Origin: CAYSDH01 sp964429805
Lineage (GTDB): Bacteria > Bacteroidota > Bacteroidia > Flavobacteriales_D > JABDKJ01
DNA: 28,316 nucleotides
Direction of reading: 5' to 3'
NCBI GenBank assembly: GCA_964429805.1
Contig: CAYSDH010000040.1
Coordinates: forward strand, 1-28,316
The notes below the pieces were generated by a model. That model saw nothing but the letters and a program-made list of their open reading frames with translations, searched no databases and was not told the DNA's origin. Of the stretch, positions 1 through 7,264 are shown one piece after another. The position numbers were made by a program, and so were the translations under genes. Positions within the stretch are counted from its first letter, which is position 1, and every line of letters begins with the position of its first letter.

Positions 1-49
1 TGCTCTGCGCGGATTGATGGAATCAGAATGCCTCAAATAACTTTGAACG

Positions 50-1669
50 ATGCTCCGTAGCTTGTCCATAGTCCTAATTCTATGTTCTCTTTCATGCACA
101 CCACTTGAGAAGAGCAAAGGAAAATCTGTATTCCGATACAATGAGGCAGCTGGACTCGCCACACTAGACCCCGCGTTTGCCAATAATAATGAGAGCATAT
201 GGTGGTGCAGTCAGATTTTTAATGGTCTGGTAGAAATGGACGAACAGATGCAGATACAACCCTGCATCGCCAAGTCGTGGACTATAAGCGAAGACGGAAA
301 GACCTACACATTCACACTGCGCGATGATGTGTTTTTTCATACTCATGAATTACTTAATGAGCAGCGCAATGTTGTCGCTGAAGATTTCGCGTATAGCTTG
401 GGCAGAATATTAGACCCGGAAGTGGCCTCGCCAGGCCTCTGGCTCTTTGATAAACTCGATGCTGACAATCCTTTTGCTGTCATTGATAAGCATACATTCA
501 GCATTACACTCAATCAAGCTTTTCCGCCATTTCTTGGGCTATTGACCATGCCTTACTGCTCGGTGGTGCCTCAAGAAGTAGTAGAGCATTATGGTGCTGA
601 CTTTAGAGCAAACCCTGTGGGCACTGGCCCTTTTAAAATGAACTTCTGGTATGAAGGGTCTCGCTTGTCATTATTAAAGAATCAACGGTTTTTTCAGAAA
701 AGTGATTCAGGAGAGCAGCTGCCGTACCTAGACGCGGTATCTGTATCATTTGTGAGAGACCGCACTACCCAGTTTTTAGACTTTCTGAAAGGAGAATACG
801 ACATGATGTCTGGGCTCTATAATGAGTATAAGAATGAACTACTCACATCAAACGGAACACTCTCACCAGCGTATGCCGACAGATTTGTGCTCTTGCAAGA
901 GCCGTATTTGAAGACAGATTATCTGGGCATAATAGTGAGTGACGAAGAGGTAAATGAAGATTCTGCCTTGAAGAATAAGTTGGTGAGACAAGCCATTAAC
1001 GCAGCCATAGACCGCAAGAGCATGGTCAAGTTTATAAAGAACAATGCCAGCACAGCAGCCGAAAGCGGCTTCTTACCACCTTCTTGTCTAAATGACGAAG
1101 CAGACAAATCAGCGCGTATAGTCTATGACAAAGACAAGGCACGAAGACTACTCGATCAGGCAGGATATCCGAATGGGCGAGGAGTGGAGCCCATCGTCTT
1201 AAGTACCACAAGTGGTTATGTCGAACTCTGTGAGTTTGTGCAGCATCAACTGTCGCAAATCGGGCTGAATGTCAGCGTTGACGTGCTGCCCACATCGAGT
1301 CATCGAGAAGGAGTATCACAAGCACGAGTCGAGTTTTTTCGCAAATCTTGGATCGCAGACTACTCTGATGGAGAGAATTTTCTAGCCTTGTTTTACGGGC
1401 CAAATGCGGCTCCGCGTGGATCAAACTACACGCGTTTTAACAATGCCAGATATGACAGCCTTTATGAAGCATCGCAACAACTCACCGTGCTTAAAGACAG
1501 ACAAGTACTCTATAGAGAGATGAACGACATCATCACTGATGAGGCGCCAGTTATTCCGCTGTTTTATGATAAGGTGATGCGTTTTGTGAGAAAAGATGTG
1601 CAGGGAATTAAGAGCAACGCCATGAACCAATTGTTCTTAAAAGAGGTTCGGATAGAAAGAGATTTGTAG
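50..1669 (+). CDS. ABC importer solute-binding lipoprotein, peptide/nickel type (SBP family 5)
   Basis: A 539-residue extracytoplasmic substrate-binding protein of the SBP_bac_5 (DppA/OppA/NikA) family, expected to hand oligopeptides or a similar small ligand to an ABC permease. The N-terminus is a lipoprotein signal: a short hydrophobic stretch, then LCSLSC with Cys16 as the lipidation site. Family landmarks are the early RYNEAAGLATLDPAFA segment, the IFNGLVEMD and PCIAKSWTISEDGKTYTFTLRDDVFF blocks within residues 35-95, NPVGTGPF near 190, and AINAAIDRKSMV and RRLLDQAGYPNG in the second lobe. Length fits the family. No permease or ATPase gene lies in the window, so it is either an orphan binding protein or belongs to genes to the left; the ligand cannot be told. 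ATG at 50 is chosen because the signal peptide starts there. About 60 nt and a promoter separate it from the next operon. Confidence 0.9.
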   Translation: MLRSLSIVLILCSLSCTPLEKSKGKSVFRYNEAAGLATLDPAFANNNESIWWCSQIFNGLVEMDEQMQIQPCIAKSWTISEDGKTYTFTLRDDVFFHTHELLNEQRNVVAEDFAYSLGRILDPEVASPGLWLFDKLDADNPFAVIDKHTFSITLNQAFPPFLGLLTMPYCSVVPQEVVEHYGADFRANPVGTGPFKMNFWYEGSRLSLLKNQRFFQKSDSGEQLPYLDAVSVSFVRDRTTQFLDFLKGEYDMMSGLYNEYKNELLTSNGTLSPAYADRFVLLQEPYLKTDYLGIIVSDEEVNEDSALKNKLVRQAINAAIDRKSMVKFIKNNASTAAESGFLPPSCLNDEADKSARIVYDKDKARRLLDQAGYPNGRGVEPIVLSTTSGYVELCEFVQHQLSQIGLNVSVDVLPTSSHREGVSQARVEFFRKSWIADYSDGENFLALFYGPNAAPRGSNYTRFNNARYDSLYEASQQLTVLKDRQVLYREMNDIITDEAPVIPLFYDKVMRFVRKDVQGIKSNAMNQLFLKEVRIERDL

Positions 1670-1692
1670 GAGTTCAATTCGTCTCTTACTTA

Positions 1693-1726
1693 TTGAGATT
1701 CGGTCTTTTATTTAAACGTACCTTTG
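1693..1726 (+). promoter_or_regulatory. Bacteroidota-type promoter of the arsenosugar operon
   Basis: TACCTTTG at 1719-1726 is a perfect match to the TAnnTTTG -7 element of Bacteroidota. A TTG at 1693-1695 lies 23 nt upstream, at the long end of the 17-23 nt spacing described for flavobacterial promoters. The ATG at 1733 follows the -7 box by only 6 nt, so the transcript would be nearly leaderless. Seen in the sequence; activity is inferred. Confidence 0.6.
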
Positions 1727-1732
1727 AGACGG

Positions 1733-2422
1733 ATGCAAGCATTTAGCCAAACGGCTATCATATATTTCAGTTTAAGCCCAGAGCGAGAAGCCATGAGAAA
1801 ACCCTTGGTTAAGGGTTATGAGAGCGCCCTCAATTTGGAGCTTTACAGAAAACTAGAAACTCAAATGCTCAATGCATGTGAGGATTCGGGTATTCAGCAC
1901 TTTCACTTTGACGAAACTCAGCAAAGAGGTAACAACTTTGGAGACCGTTTTTGTAATGCCATTGAAGATGTGTTCTCATACGGTTTTTCCAATGTAGTAA
2001 TCATTGGAAATGACAGTCCTGATGTGACTGCCCGCTCCATTATACAGAGCGCCTGCCACGTGGAGGAAGGTAAGTCGTCTATTATTCCATCGCAGCATGG
2101 TGGATTTTCTTGTCTCGGTATCTCACACAAATCATTTAACCGAGCAGCTTTCCTAAAGGTCAACTGGCGGACTGACACCGTGTGCAAAGAGATGATTGAC
2201 ATCCTTGGTTCGGACTGTAAGGTGTTGGACAAGGCCATCGAACTTGAAGGCTATGAGGATCTATTCGAGTTCGTAGAAAACACGGATACCTATTCGGCCT
2301 TTTACGCGTTTGTGTTGACTCTGGTCAATCCTTTTGTCAATATTCTGCGTGAGAATACGCCAAAGTCTCAGCAAGACTTCAATAACCATTTCGGTAGAAG
2401 AGGGCCGCCTTTCAAGGCCTAA
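1733..2422 (+). CDS. CofC-like (DUF2064/TIGR04282) arsenosugar-associated glycosyltransferase
   Basis: A 229-residue protein of the DUF2064/TIGR04282 nucleotide-transferase-like family, which is found beside arsenosugar genes and is thought to act as a glycosyltransferase. The core is recognisable: FGDRF near residue 69, VVIIGNDSPD at 88-97, then PSQHGGFSCLGI at 119-130 and a W-x-TDTV motif near 145. It is divergent. The usual N-terminal basic K-TRL motif is not visible, and the PA-x-DGGY block reads PSQHGGF, with His where Asp is usual. Catalytic activity is therefore uncertain. A TTG at 1724 would add three residues but lies inside the -7 promoter box, so the ATG at 1733 is preferred. It is the first gene of a four-gene run with ArsS and ArsM, which is the main argument for an arsenosugar role. 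Confidence 0.75.
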   Translation: MQAFSQTAIIYFSLSPEREAMRKPLVKGYESALNLELYRKLETQMLNACEDSGIQHFHFDETQQRGNNFGDRFCNAIEDVFSYGFSNVVIIGNDSPDVTARSIIQSACHVEEGKSSIIPSQHGGFSCLGISHKSFNRAAFLKVNWRTDTVCKEMIDILGSDCKVLDKAIELEGYEDLFEFVENTDTYSAFYAFVLTLVNPFVNILRENTPKSQQDFNNHFGRRGPPFKA

Positions 2423-2491
2423 GTACTCGTATTTCAACACATTCGTCAGGCGGTGCATCATTGTCTGACATTCATTTTTATATACTTTATA

Positions 2492-2827
2492 ATGTCTGAT
2501 TCATACTACAAGGATGGCGATCTCGCCAAATTCGGAAATATCACAGAATGGAATAAAGAGCTTGGAGAAAAGTTCTTTGACTACTACGGAGAAGTCTTTA
2601 AGGCCGGTGCCTTAAGTGAGCGTGAGAAAGCGCTGATTGCTCTAGCCGTAGCACATGCAGTGCAATGTCCTTACTGCATAGACGCATACACCACAGACAG
2701 CTTGAAGAAAGGTGCTGATGAAGAGCAGATGATGGAAGCTGTGCATGTATCGGCCGCCATCAAGGGCGGTGCAGCCTTGGTGCATGGTGTGCAGATGATG
2801 AATAAGGCCAAAGAAGTAATGATGTAA
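2492..2827 (+). CDS. Arsenosugar-associated CMD/AhpD-like peroxidase-fold protein
   Basis: A 111-residue protein of the carboxymuconolactone decarboxylase/AhpD-like fold. The signature is LIALAVAHAVQCPYCIDAYT with a CxxC pair (Cys59, Cys62), followed by the helical EAVHVSAAIKGGAALVHG segment. Members of this subfamily are annotated as arsenosugar biosynthesis-associated peroxidase-like proteins because they accompany arsS. The paired thiols could bind a trivalent methylated arsenical or handle redox steps; this is inference. The reading frame opens at a GTG at 2453, but the ATG at 2492 begins the conserved MSDSYYKDGDL segment and the extra residues would be an unlikely phenylalanine-rich run, so 2492 is chosen. 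It sits 69 nt after the glycosyltransferase and 1 nt before arsS. Confidence 0.85.
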   Translation: MSDSYYKDGDLAKFGNITEWNKELGEKFFDYYGEVFKAGALSEREKALIALAVAHAVQCPYCIDAYTTDSLKKGADEEQMMEAVHVSAAIKGGAALVHGVQMMNKAKEVMM

Positions 2828-2828
2828 T

Positions 2829-3896
2829 ATGACAGTAAACACTAAAAAAAGTAAAACATCTCTGAAGTACAGAGCGCATGAACTCTCCTCTCCAAAAATT
2901 CAGATTGAGGTACTTTCTGATGCGGAGACTATTGGTATTGAGAGCTTTCAAAAGCAGCTGAGTCAGATCGACTTGTTCCCACTGAAACCAACTGGCGTAG
3001 ACATATTTCAGGTCAATGTTGGCAAGATGTGTAATCAGGTGTGCACGCATTGCCATGTAGATGCGGGGCCTGATAGAAAAGAAATCATGACGCGCGAGAC
3101 TATGCAGCAGTGCTTAGACGCCATCCGCGATACCGATATACAAACGGTTGACCTTACAGGTGGAGCGCCAGAGATGAACCCAGACTTTAGGTGGTTTGTC
3201 GAAGAGCTTAGTGCTCAAGGGAAAAAGGTAATGGTACGTTGCAACTTGACAATTATAGTAGCCAATAAAAAGTACTATGATCTGCCTGAGTTTTTTAAGA
3301 AACACAACGTTGAAGTGGTCTCATCACTACCTTACTTTGCAGCACGCAGAACAGATGCCCAGCGAGGAGAGGGAGTTTTTGAGAAATCAATCAAGGCATT
3401 AAAAATGCTGAACGATGTAGGATACGGGAAGCCAGAATCTGGACTAACACTAAATCTCGTATATAATCCATCAGGAGCATTTATGCCTGCTGGTCAAGAG
3501 GGTCTTCAATCCGAGTTTAAGACAAAGCTGATGGAGGGATGGGGTATAGAGTTTAATGAACTATTTGCCATAACAAACCTACCCGTTAGTCGCTTTTTGG
3601 AGTACTTGGTGGTGAGCAAGAATTACGAGTCATACATGACTGAACTCGCCAATGCCTTTAACCCCATGGCCGCGCAAGGAGTGATGTGCCGCAATACTAT
3701 TTCTGTCTCTTGGGATGGGTTCTTATATGATTGTGATTTCAATCAGATGCTAGAGTTAAAAGTGGCGAACGCCCCTCAGCACATTAAGGACTTTGATTTA
3801 GAGGCATTAGAGAAGAGATCAATAATTATTAATCAGCATTGTTATGGATGCACTGCCGGAGCCGGATCGAGCTGTGGCGGAACAGTAACTGAATAA
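2829..3896 (+). CDS. arsS: Arsenosugar biosynthesis radical SAM protein ArsS
   Basis: A 355-residue radical SAM enzyme. The iron-sulfur motif CNQVCTHC (Cys68, Cys72, Cys75) and the SAM-binding LTGGAPEM segment (residues 109-116) are intact. The C-terminal DUF3641-type half carries further cysteines: Cys287, Cys302 in WDGFLYDCDFNQML, and the ending HCYGCTAGAGSSCGG (Cys338, Cys341, Cys349), which is diagnostic for the ArsS family. From published work on this family, ArsS joins a 5'-deoxyadenosyl group from SAM to a dimethylated arsenical, giving the precursor of oxo-arsenosugars. The start codon is 1 nt beyond the stop of the peroxidase-like gene and arsM begins 11 nt downstream, so the three are surely cotranscribed. 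Length and motifs are typical and nothing is missing. Confidence 0.92.
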   Translation: MTVNTKKSKTSLKYRAHELSSPKIQIEVLSDAETIGIESFQKQLSQIDLFPLKPTGVDIFQVNVGKMCNQVCTHCHVDAGPDRKEIMTRETMQQCLDAIRDTDIQTVDLTGGAPEMNPDFRWFVEELSAQGKKVMVRCNLTIIVANKKYYDLPEFFKKHNVEVVSSLPYFAARRTDAQRGEGVFEKSIKALKMLNDVGYGKPESGLTLNLVYNPSGAFMPAGQEGLQSEFKTKLMEGWGIEFNELFAITNLPVSRFLEYLVVSKNYESYMTELANAFNPMAAQGVMCRNTISVSWDGFLYDCDFNQMLELKVANAPQHIKDFDLEALEKRSIIINQHCYGCTAGAGSSCGGTVTE

Positions 3897-3907
3897 AAAA
3901 GAAACAT

Positions 3908-4879
3908 ATGGATACGTATTTAGAAACCACACATGATGTGTACAAGGAAGCCCCTTTGAACCCAGATGTGGGGCTATGCTGCACCACAACGCCAGTATGG
4001 CAATTACCTGGACTAGACATTCCAACCATCATGTTGGAGATGAACTATGGCTGTGGAAGCACAGTTAATCCTAGAGACTTAGTTGATGATCCTAACATTC
4101 TTTATGTTGGAGTTGGAGGAGGAATGGAGCTGCTTCAGTTCTCTTACTTCAATCGCAACAAGGGTGGTGTTATTGGACTAGACGTGGTTGATGAAATGAT
4201 TAAGGCCTGTGCAGATAACATGCTCGAGGCCGAAAAGCAAAACGATTGGTTTAAGAAAGAATTTATTGATCTCAGAAAAGGAGATGCGTTAAACCTGCCT
4301 ATCGAAGACGAGAGTATTGATGTAGCAGCGCAAAACTGTCTGTTTAACATTTTCACAAAGGCTGACCTCAAAAAAGCCTTGACAGAAATGTATCGTGTGC
4401 TTAAGCCACATGGTCGCTTGATTCTATCTGACCCGACTTCAGAAACAAAAATGCCAGAGAGCCTGGTCAATGATGAGCGTCTGAGAGCACTTTGCTTGAG
4501 TGGTGCCTTGCCTCTAAAAGAATACATCAAGATGATTACTGATGTTGGTTTTGGAACTGTAGAAATCAGAGCCAAGAGACCATACAGAATTCTTGACCCA
4601 GAGCATTACGATACAAATGAGCGCATCTTTATAGAGTCTGTAGAAGTGTGTGCCATCAAAGACCCAATGCCCGAAGATGGTCCTTGCGTATTTACTGGTA
4701 AGACAGCCATTTACTTTGGTCAAGATGAGTTGTATGACGATAACAAAGGTCATGTTCTCTTGCAAAACCAACCTTTGTCAGTATGTGACAAAACGGGTGG
4801 TCAACTCGGTGACTTAGGTCGCAAAGACATCTTTATCTCAGACTCTACCTTCTTTTATGACGGTGGTGGCTGTTGCTAA
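3908..4879 (+). CDS. arsM: Arsenosugar-type arsenite methyltransferase ArsM
   Basis: A 323-residue class I SAM-dependent methyltransferase. It methylates arsenite, supplying the dimethylarsenical used by ArsS. The SAM site is ILYVGVGGGMELLQF (residues 64-78) with the acidic partner IGLDVVDEM (89-97). Three cysteines match the arsenic-binding set of known ArsM enzymes by context: Cys49 in NYGCGSTV, Cys144 in QNCLFN and Cys196 in ALCLSGALP. Extra thiols are a CysCys pair at 24-25 (VGLCCTTTP), which is typical of the arsenosugar subtype, and a GGGCC tail (Cys322, Cys323). It is the last gene of the operon. Its stop is only 3 nt from the stop of the convergent gene, with no hairpin terminator between them. 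Confidence 0.93.
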   Translation: MDTYLETTHDVYKEAPLNPDVGLCCTTTPVWQLPGLDIPTIMLEMNYGCGSTVNPRDLVDDPNILYVGVGGGMELLQFSYFNRNKGGVIGLDVVDEMIKACADNMLEAEKQNDWFKKEFIDLRKGDALNLPIEDESIDVAAQNCLFNIFTKADLKKALTEMYRVLKPHGRLILSDPTSETKMPESLVNDERLRALCLSGALPLKEYIKMITDVGFGTVEIRAKRPYRILDPEHYDTNERIFIESVEVCAIKDPMPEDGPCVFTGKTAIYFGQDELYDDNKGHVLLQNQPLSVCDKTGGQLGDLGRKDIFISDSTFFYDGGGCC

Positions 4880-4882
4880 TTA

Positions 4883-5995
4883 CTAAGAGCTAGCAGAGAC
4901 TAGGAGCTGATATTCTAACAGAATGGCCACGACCTGTGCTTCGCATTCGTAGTGCATTCTGAAGAGTTTATTGGCTCCGAGTTTTTGGCTTAACAGGCCA
5001 TCCCAAGGGTGGGTGAGTGGTATTACTCCAAAAGTGAATTGCTGATAATCTTTGAGCAAGCCATCTAGTTGGAATCCACTGTGGTCAATATCATGACTAG
5101 GGTCTAATTTCAATATAGATATCGCGTCTAAGAGATATTCCAATGGCAGATGGTCTTTGAATATTCTGCCTATCCCGTCAATTCCAACACGTATGGACTC
5201 GACACTTTGTTGAATAACATACTCTCTTAGCGGCTCCAACTCCCTGTAGTATCCAGTGGCGATGACATCAGCCAGTGAATATCGCATTACCTGACTGGAA
5301 GGGTACCAGCAGCTCACTGCCCAAGATTCCTTTGACAGATCAGTACTCTGACAGACCATCTTGATGTAGCGTATTGACTCTTCATCTTGCTCACAGATTC
5401 CCAAGTCATACTGGGCATTAAACATGAGTATGTTACACATCACCACAAAGTCGAAATCCACGAAGAGTCCTTCGCTACCTATCCAGGTGTTGTAGGTTTT
5501 TAGTGTTCTGTATTTCTCAGGGCAACGCTTAATCCATCGGCCTCTTAGTCCATTACTCTGATGTATGTATATATCTTTTATCTCTTGAGCATAGGCCTTG
5601 TCATGATCCTTACCGCGCATGGCGATGGACGTGTCGTCCGAGTCGTCAGTCGGCTGATACTTCTTAAACCGATGTAAGAATCGACCATTGGGAAACCATG
5701 CTTTTGGTCTGTAGAAATTGTAGGTTTTATCTCCATACCGATTGCGGTATAGTTCAATAACTTTTTCTCCTTTAAAGATGATCTGCTGGATAGTAAGTAG
5801 ACGATTTTCTGGAATCCCTTCAATATTCCTTTTAAGTAACTGAAGAATCCATGAGACGAAGTAGACATTGTCTTCATCTCGCTTAAATTTAAATAAGGCG
5901 TGATAGCGCGTACTCTTAAAATTTCCCTCAGGAATACCGTCTTCTCCCGCAGACTGGAGAGTGGCCAATCGGTCAATCAGCTGCTCAATCCTCAA
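4883..5995 (-). CDS. Unknown all-helical protein with DxDDT motif (terpene-cyclase-like toroid candidate)
   Basis: A 370-residue soluble protein without signal peptide or membrane segment. No family is firmly recognised. It has GRFLHRF near residue 104, then PTDDSDDTSIA (116-125), which contains D118-S-D-D-T122. This has the form of the DxDDT catalytic motif of class II terpene cyclases. Further on are VDFDFVVMCNILMF (179-192) and a CWYPSSQVMRYSLADVI segment (229-245), which resemble the repeated helices of alpha/alpha-toroid prenyltransferase-like folds. The protein is shorter than a full squalene-hopene cyclase, and QW repeats are not evident, so a cyclase function is only a hypothesis. A non-catalytic toroid protein is equally possible. 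It starts 5 nt after the ribBA stop and is the last gene of the leftward operon. Its own stop abuts that of arsM. Confidence 0.6.
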   Translation of the reverse strand: MRIEQLIDRLATLQSAGEDGIPEGNFKSTRYHALFKFKRDEDNVYFVSWILQLLKRNIEGIPENRLLTIQQIIFKGEKVIELYRNRYGDKTYNFYRPKAWFPNGRFLHRFKKYQPTDDSDDTSIAMRGKDHDKAYAQEIKDIYIHQSNGLRGRWIKRCPEKYRTLKTYNTWIGSEGLFVDFDFVVMCNILMFNAQYDLGICEQDEESIRYIKMVCQSTDLSKESWAVSCWYPSSQVMRYSLADVIATGYYRELEPLREYVIQQSVESIRVGIDGIGRIFKDHLPLEYLLDAISILKLDPSHDIDHSGFQLDGLLKDYQQFTFGVIPLTHPWDGLLSQKLGANKLFRMHYECEAQVVAILLEYQLLVSASS

Positions 5996-6000
5996 GTTGC

Positions 6001-7209
6001 TTAGAGCTTGAGGTCATGGCCCATTTTCTCCTTTTTAGTCTTAAGGTAGGCTTCGTTATGCTCATTCTTTGGAATCTCGATGGCCACGTTTTCCACTATT
6101 TCGAGACCATAGCCGATTAAGCCCGTTCTCTTTTTAGGATTGTTTGACATCAGACGCATCTTACTCACACCAAGGTCTCTGAGTATTTGAGCACCAATAC
6201 CATAATCACGTTGATCCATCTTGAAGCCTAATTTCTCATTGGCTTCTACAGTGTCGAGTCCTTGTTCTTGAAGTTTATATGCCTCCAGTTTCTTTCGTAG
6301 ACCGATTCCTCTACCTTCTTGATTCATGTAGACTATAACTCCTTTTCCTTCTTGCTCAATCATCTCCATGGCCTTGTCTAACTGAGGACCACAGTCGCAG
6401 CGGCAACTGCCAAAGATGTCACCCGTCATGCATGAGCTGTGCACACGCACTAAGACTGACTCGTCACTTTCCCAAGTTCCTTTTACCAGCGCCAAGTGAT
6501 CTTCATCATTCGTGCTTTGGATATAATTGTATAGTCTGAAGTCTCCATGAGTAGTAGGAAGACTGACATCAACTAGTTTCTCTATGAGCGTCTCATTTGT
6601 CAACCTGTAGGCTATCAGATCTTCGATGCTGATTAGTTTGAGGTCATGCTTGTCTGCGATAACACGCAGCTCTGGAAGTCTGGCCATGGTGCCATCCTCA
6701 TTCATAATCTCGACAAGTACTCCAGCCGGCTGCAGTCCAGCCATGCGGGCGAGGTCTATACTGGCTTCAGTATGACCAACTCGTCTCAACACACCTCCAG
6801 ACTTTGCGCGAAGCGGAAAAATGTGTCCAGGTTTTCCCAGTATCTCTGGTTTAGTGTCAGGGTCAACTAAGGCTTTTACAGTCTTTGCTCTGTCAGAAGC
6901 AGAGATTCCTGTTGACGTGCCATTTCCGATTAGGTCAATACTCACTGTAAATGGAGTCTCAAACTGAGCAGAATTAGTCTTGACCATTAACTCGAGGCCA
7001 AGCTCATCGCAACGATCTTCAACTAAGGGGGCACAAATTAAACCACGACCATGTGTGGCCATGAAGTTTATAATCTCAGGAGTAATCTTTTCGGCTGCAC
7101 AAATGAAGTCACCCTCATTTTCTCTGTCCTCATCGTCAACAACGATGACAACTCGACCGTCTTTTATATCCTGTATAGCATCTTCGACTTTATCCAGCCT
7201 AATTTCCAT
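6001..7209 (-). CDS. ribBA: Bifunctional 3,4-DHBP synthase / GTP cyclohydrolase II
   Basis: A 402-residue RibBA fusion, making two early riboflavin intermediates. The N-terminal domain forms 3,4-dihydroxy-2-butanone 4-phosphate from ribulose 5-phosphate; it shows the acidic DDEDREN loop (residues 25-31), the THGRGLIC segment (52-59) and RAKSGGVLRRVGHTEASIDL (134-153). The C-terminal domain opens the GTP imidazole ring; its zinc ligands are Cys260, Cys271 and Cys273 in the C-x10-C-x-C motif, followed by NQEGRGIGL and DYGIGAQIL. Length is normal. The frame extends to a TTG at 7230, but the ATG at 7209 starts the conserved MEIRLDKVEDAIQDI segment. A TAAATTTG box at 7228-7235 upstream may give it a separate promoter. 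No FMN riboswitch was recognised in the 55-nt gap before it. Confidence 0.95.
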   Translation of the reverse strand: MEIRLDKVEDAIQDIKDGRVVIVVDDEDRENEGDFICAAEKITPEIINFMATHGRGLICAPLVEDRCDELGLELMVKTNSAQFETPFTVSIDLIGNGTSTGISASDRAKTVKALVDPDTKPEILGKPGHIFPLRAKSGGVLRRVGHTEASIDLARMAGLQPAGVLVEIMNEDGTMARLPELRVIADKHDLKLISIEDLIAYRLTNETLIEKLVDVSLPTTHGDFRLYNYIQSTNDEDHLALVKGTWESDESVLVRVHSSCMTGDIFGSCRCDCGPQLDKAMEMIEQEGKGVIVYMNQEGRGIGLRKKLEAYKLQEQGLDTVEANEKLGFKMDQRDYGIGAQILRDLGVSKMRLMSNNPKKRTGLIGYGLEIVENVAIEIPKNEHNEAYLKTKKEKMGHDLKL

Positions 7210-7227
7210 GAATGGGGAATTTGGGTG

Positions 7228-7235
7228 CAAATTTA
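7228..7235 (-). promoter_or_regulatory. -7 promoter element before ribBA
   Basis: On the minus strand this reads TAAATTTG, a perfect TAnnTTTG box, 18 nt before the ribBA ATG and inside the gap after the GT4 gene. No TTG was found at the expected distance upstream, so the match rests on the -7 box alone. Confidence 0.4.
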
Positions 7236-7264
7236 GTCAATTCCCAACGAGGAAAAGACCTCAA

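Noticed and set aside
1..60. Frame-1 peptide ending in TAG at 58-60 and frame-2 peptide ending in TAA at 38-40, possible tail of an upstream gene
   Set aside because: Too short to choose between the two frames or to recognise a family.
50..1669. Solute-binding protein as part of arsenic uptake
   Set aside because: Separated from the operon by its own promoter and belongs to a peptide-type family; no link beyond proximity.
2439..2470. GTCAG/CTGAC inverted repeat before the peroxidase-like gene as an ArsR site
   Set aside because: Only 5-bp arms with a 15-nt spacer, and unlike the palindrome at 15429; likely chance.
4880..4882. Terminator expected between the convergent arsM and DSDDT-protein genes
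   Set aside because: The stops are 3 nt apart and no hairpin with a T run is present around them.
7210..7264. FMN riboswitch before ribBA
   Set aside because: The gap is only 55 nt and none of the conserved RFN-element sequence is seen.
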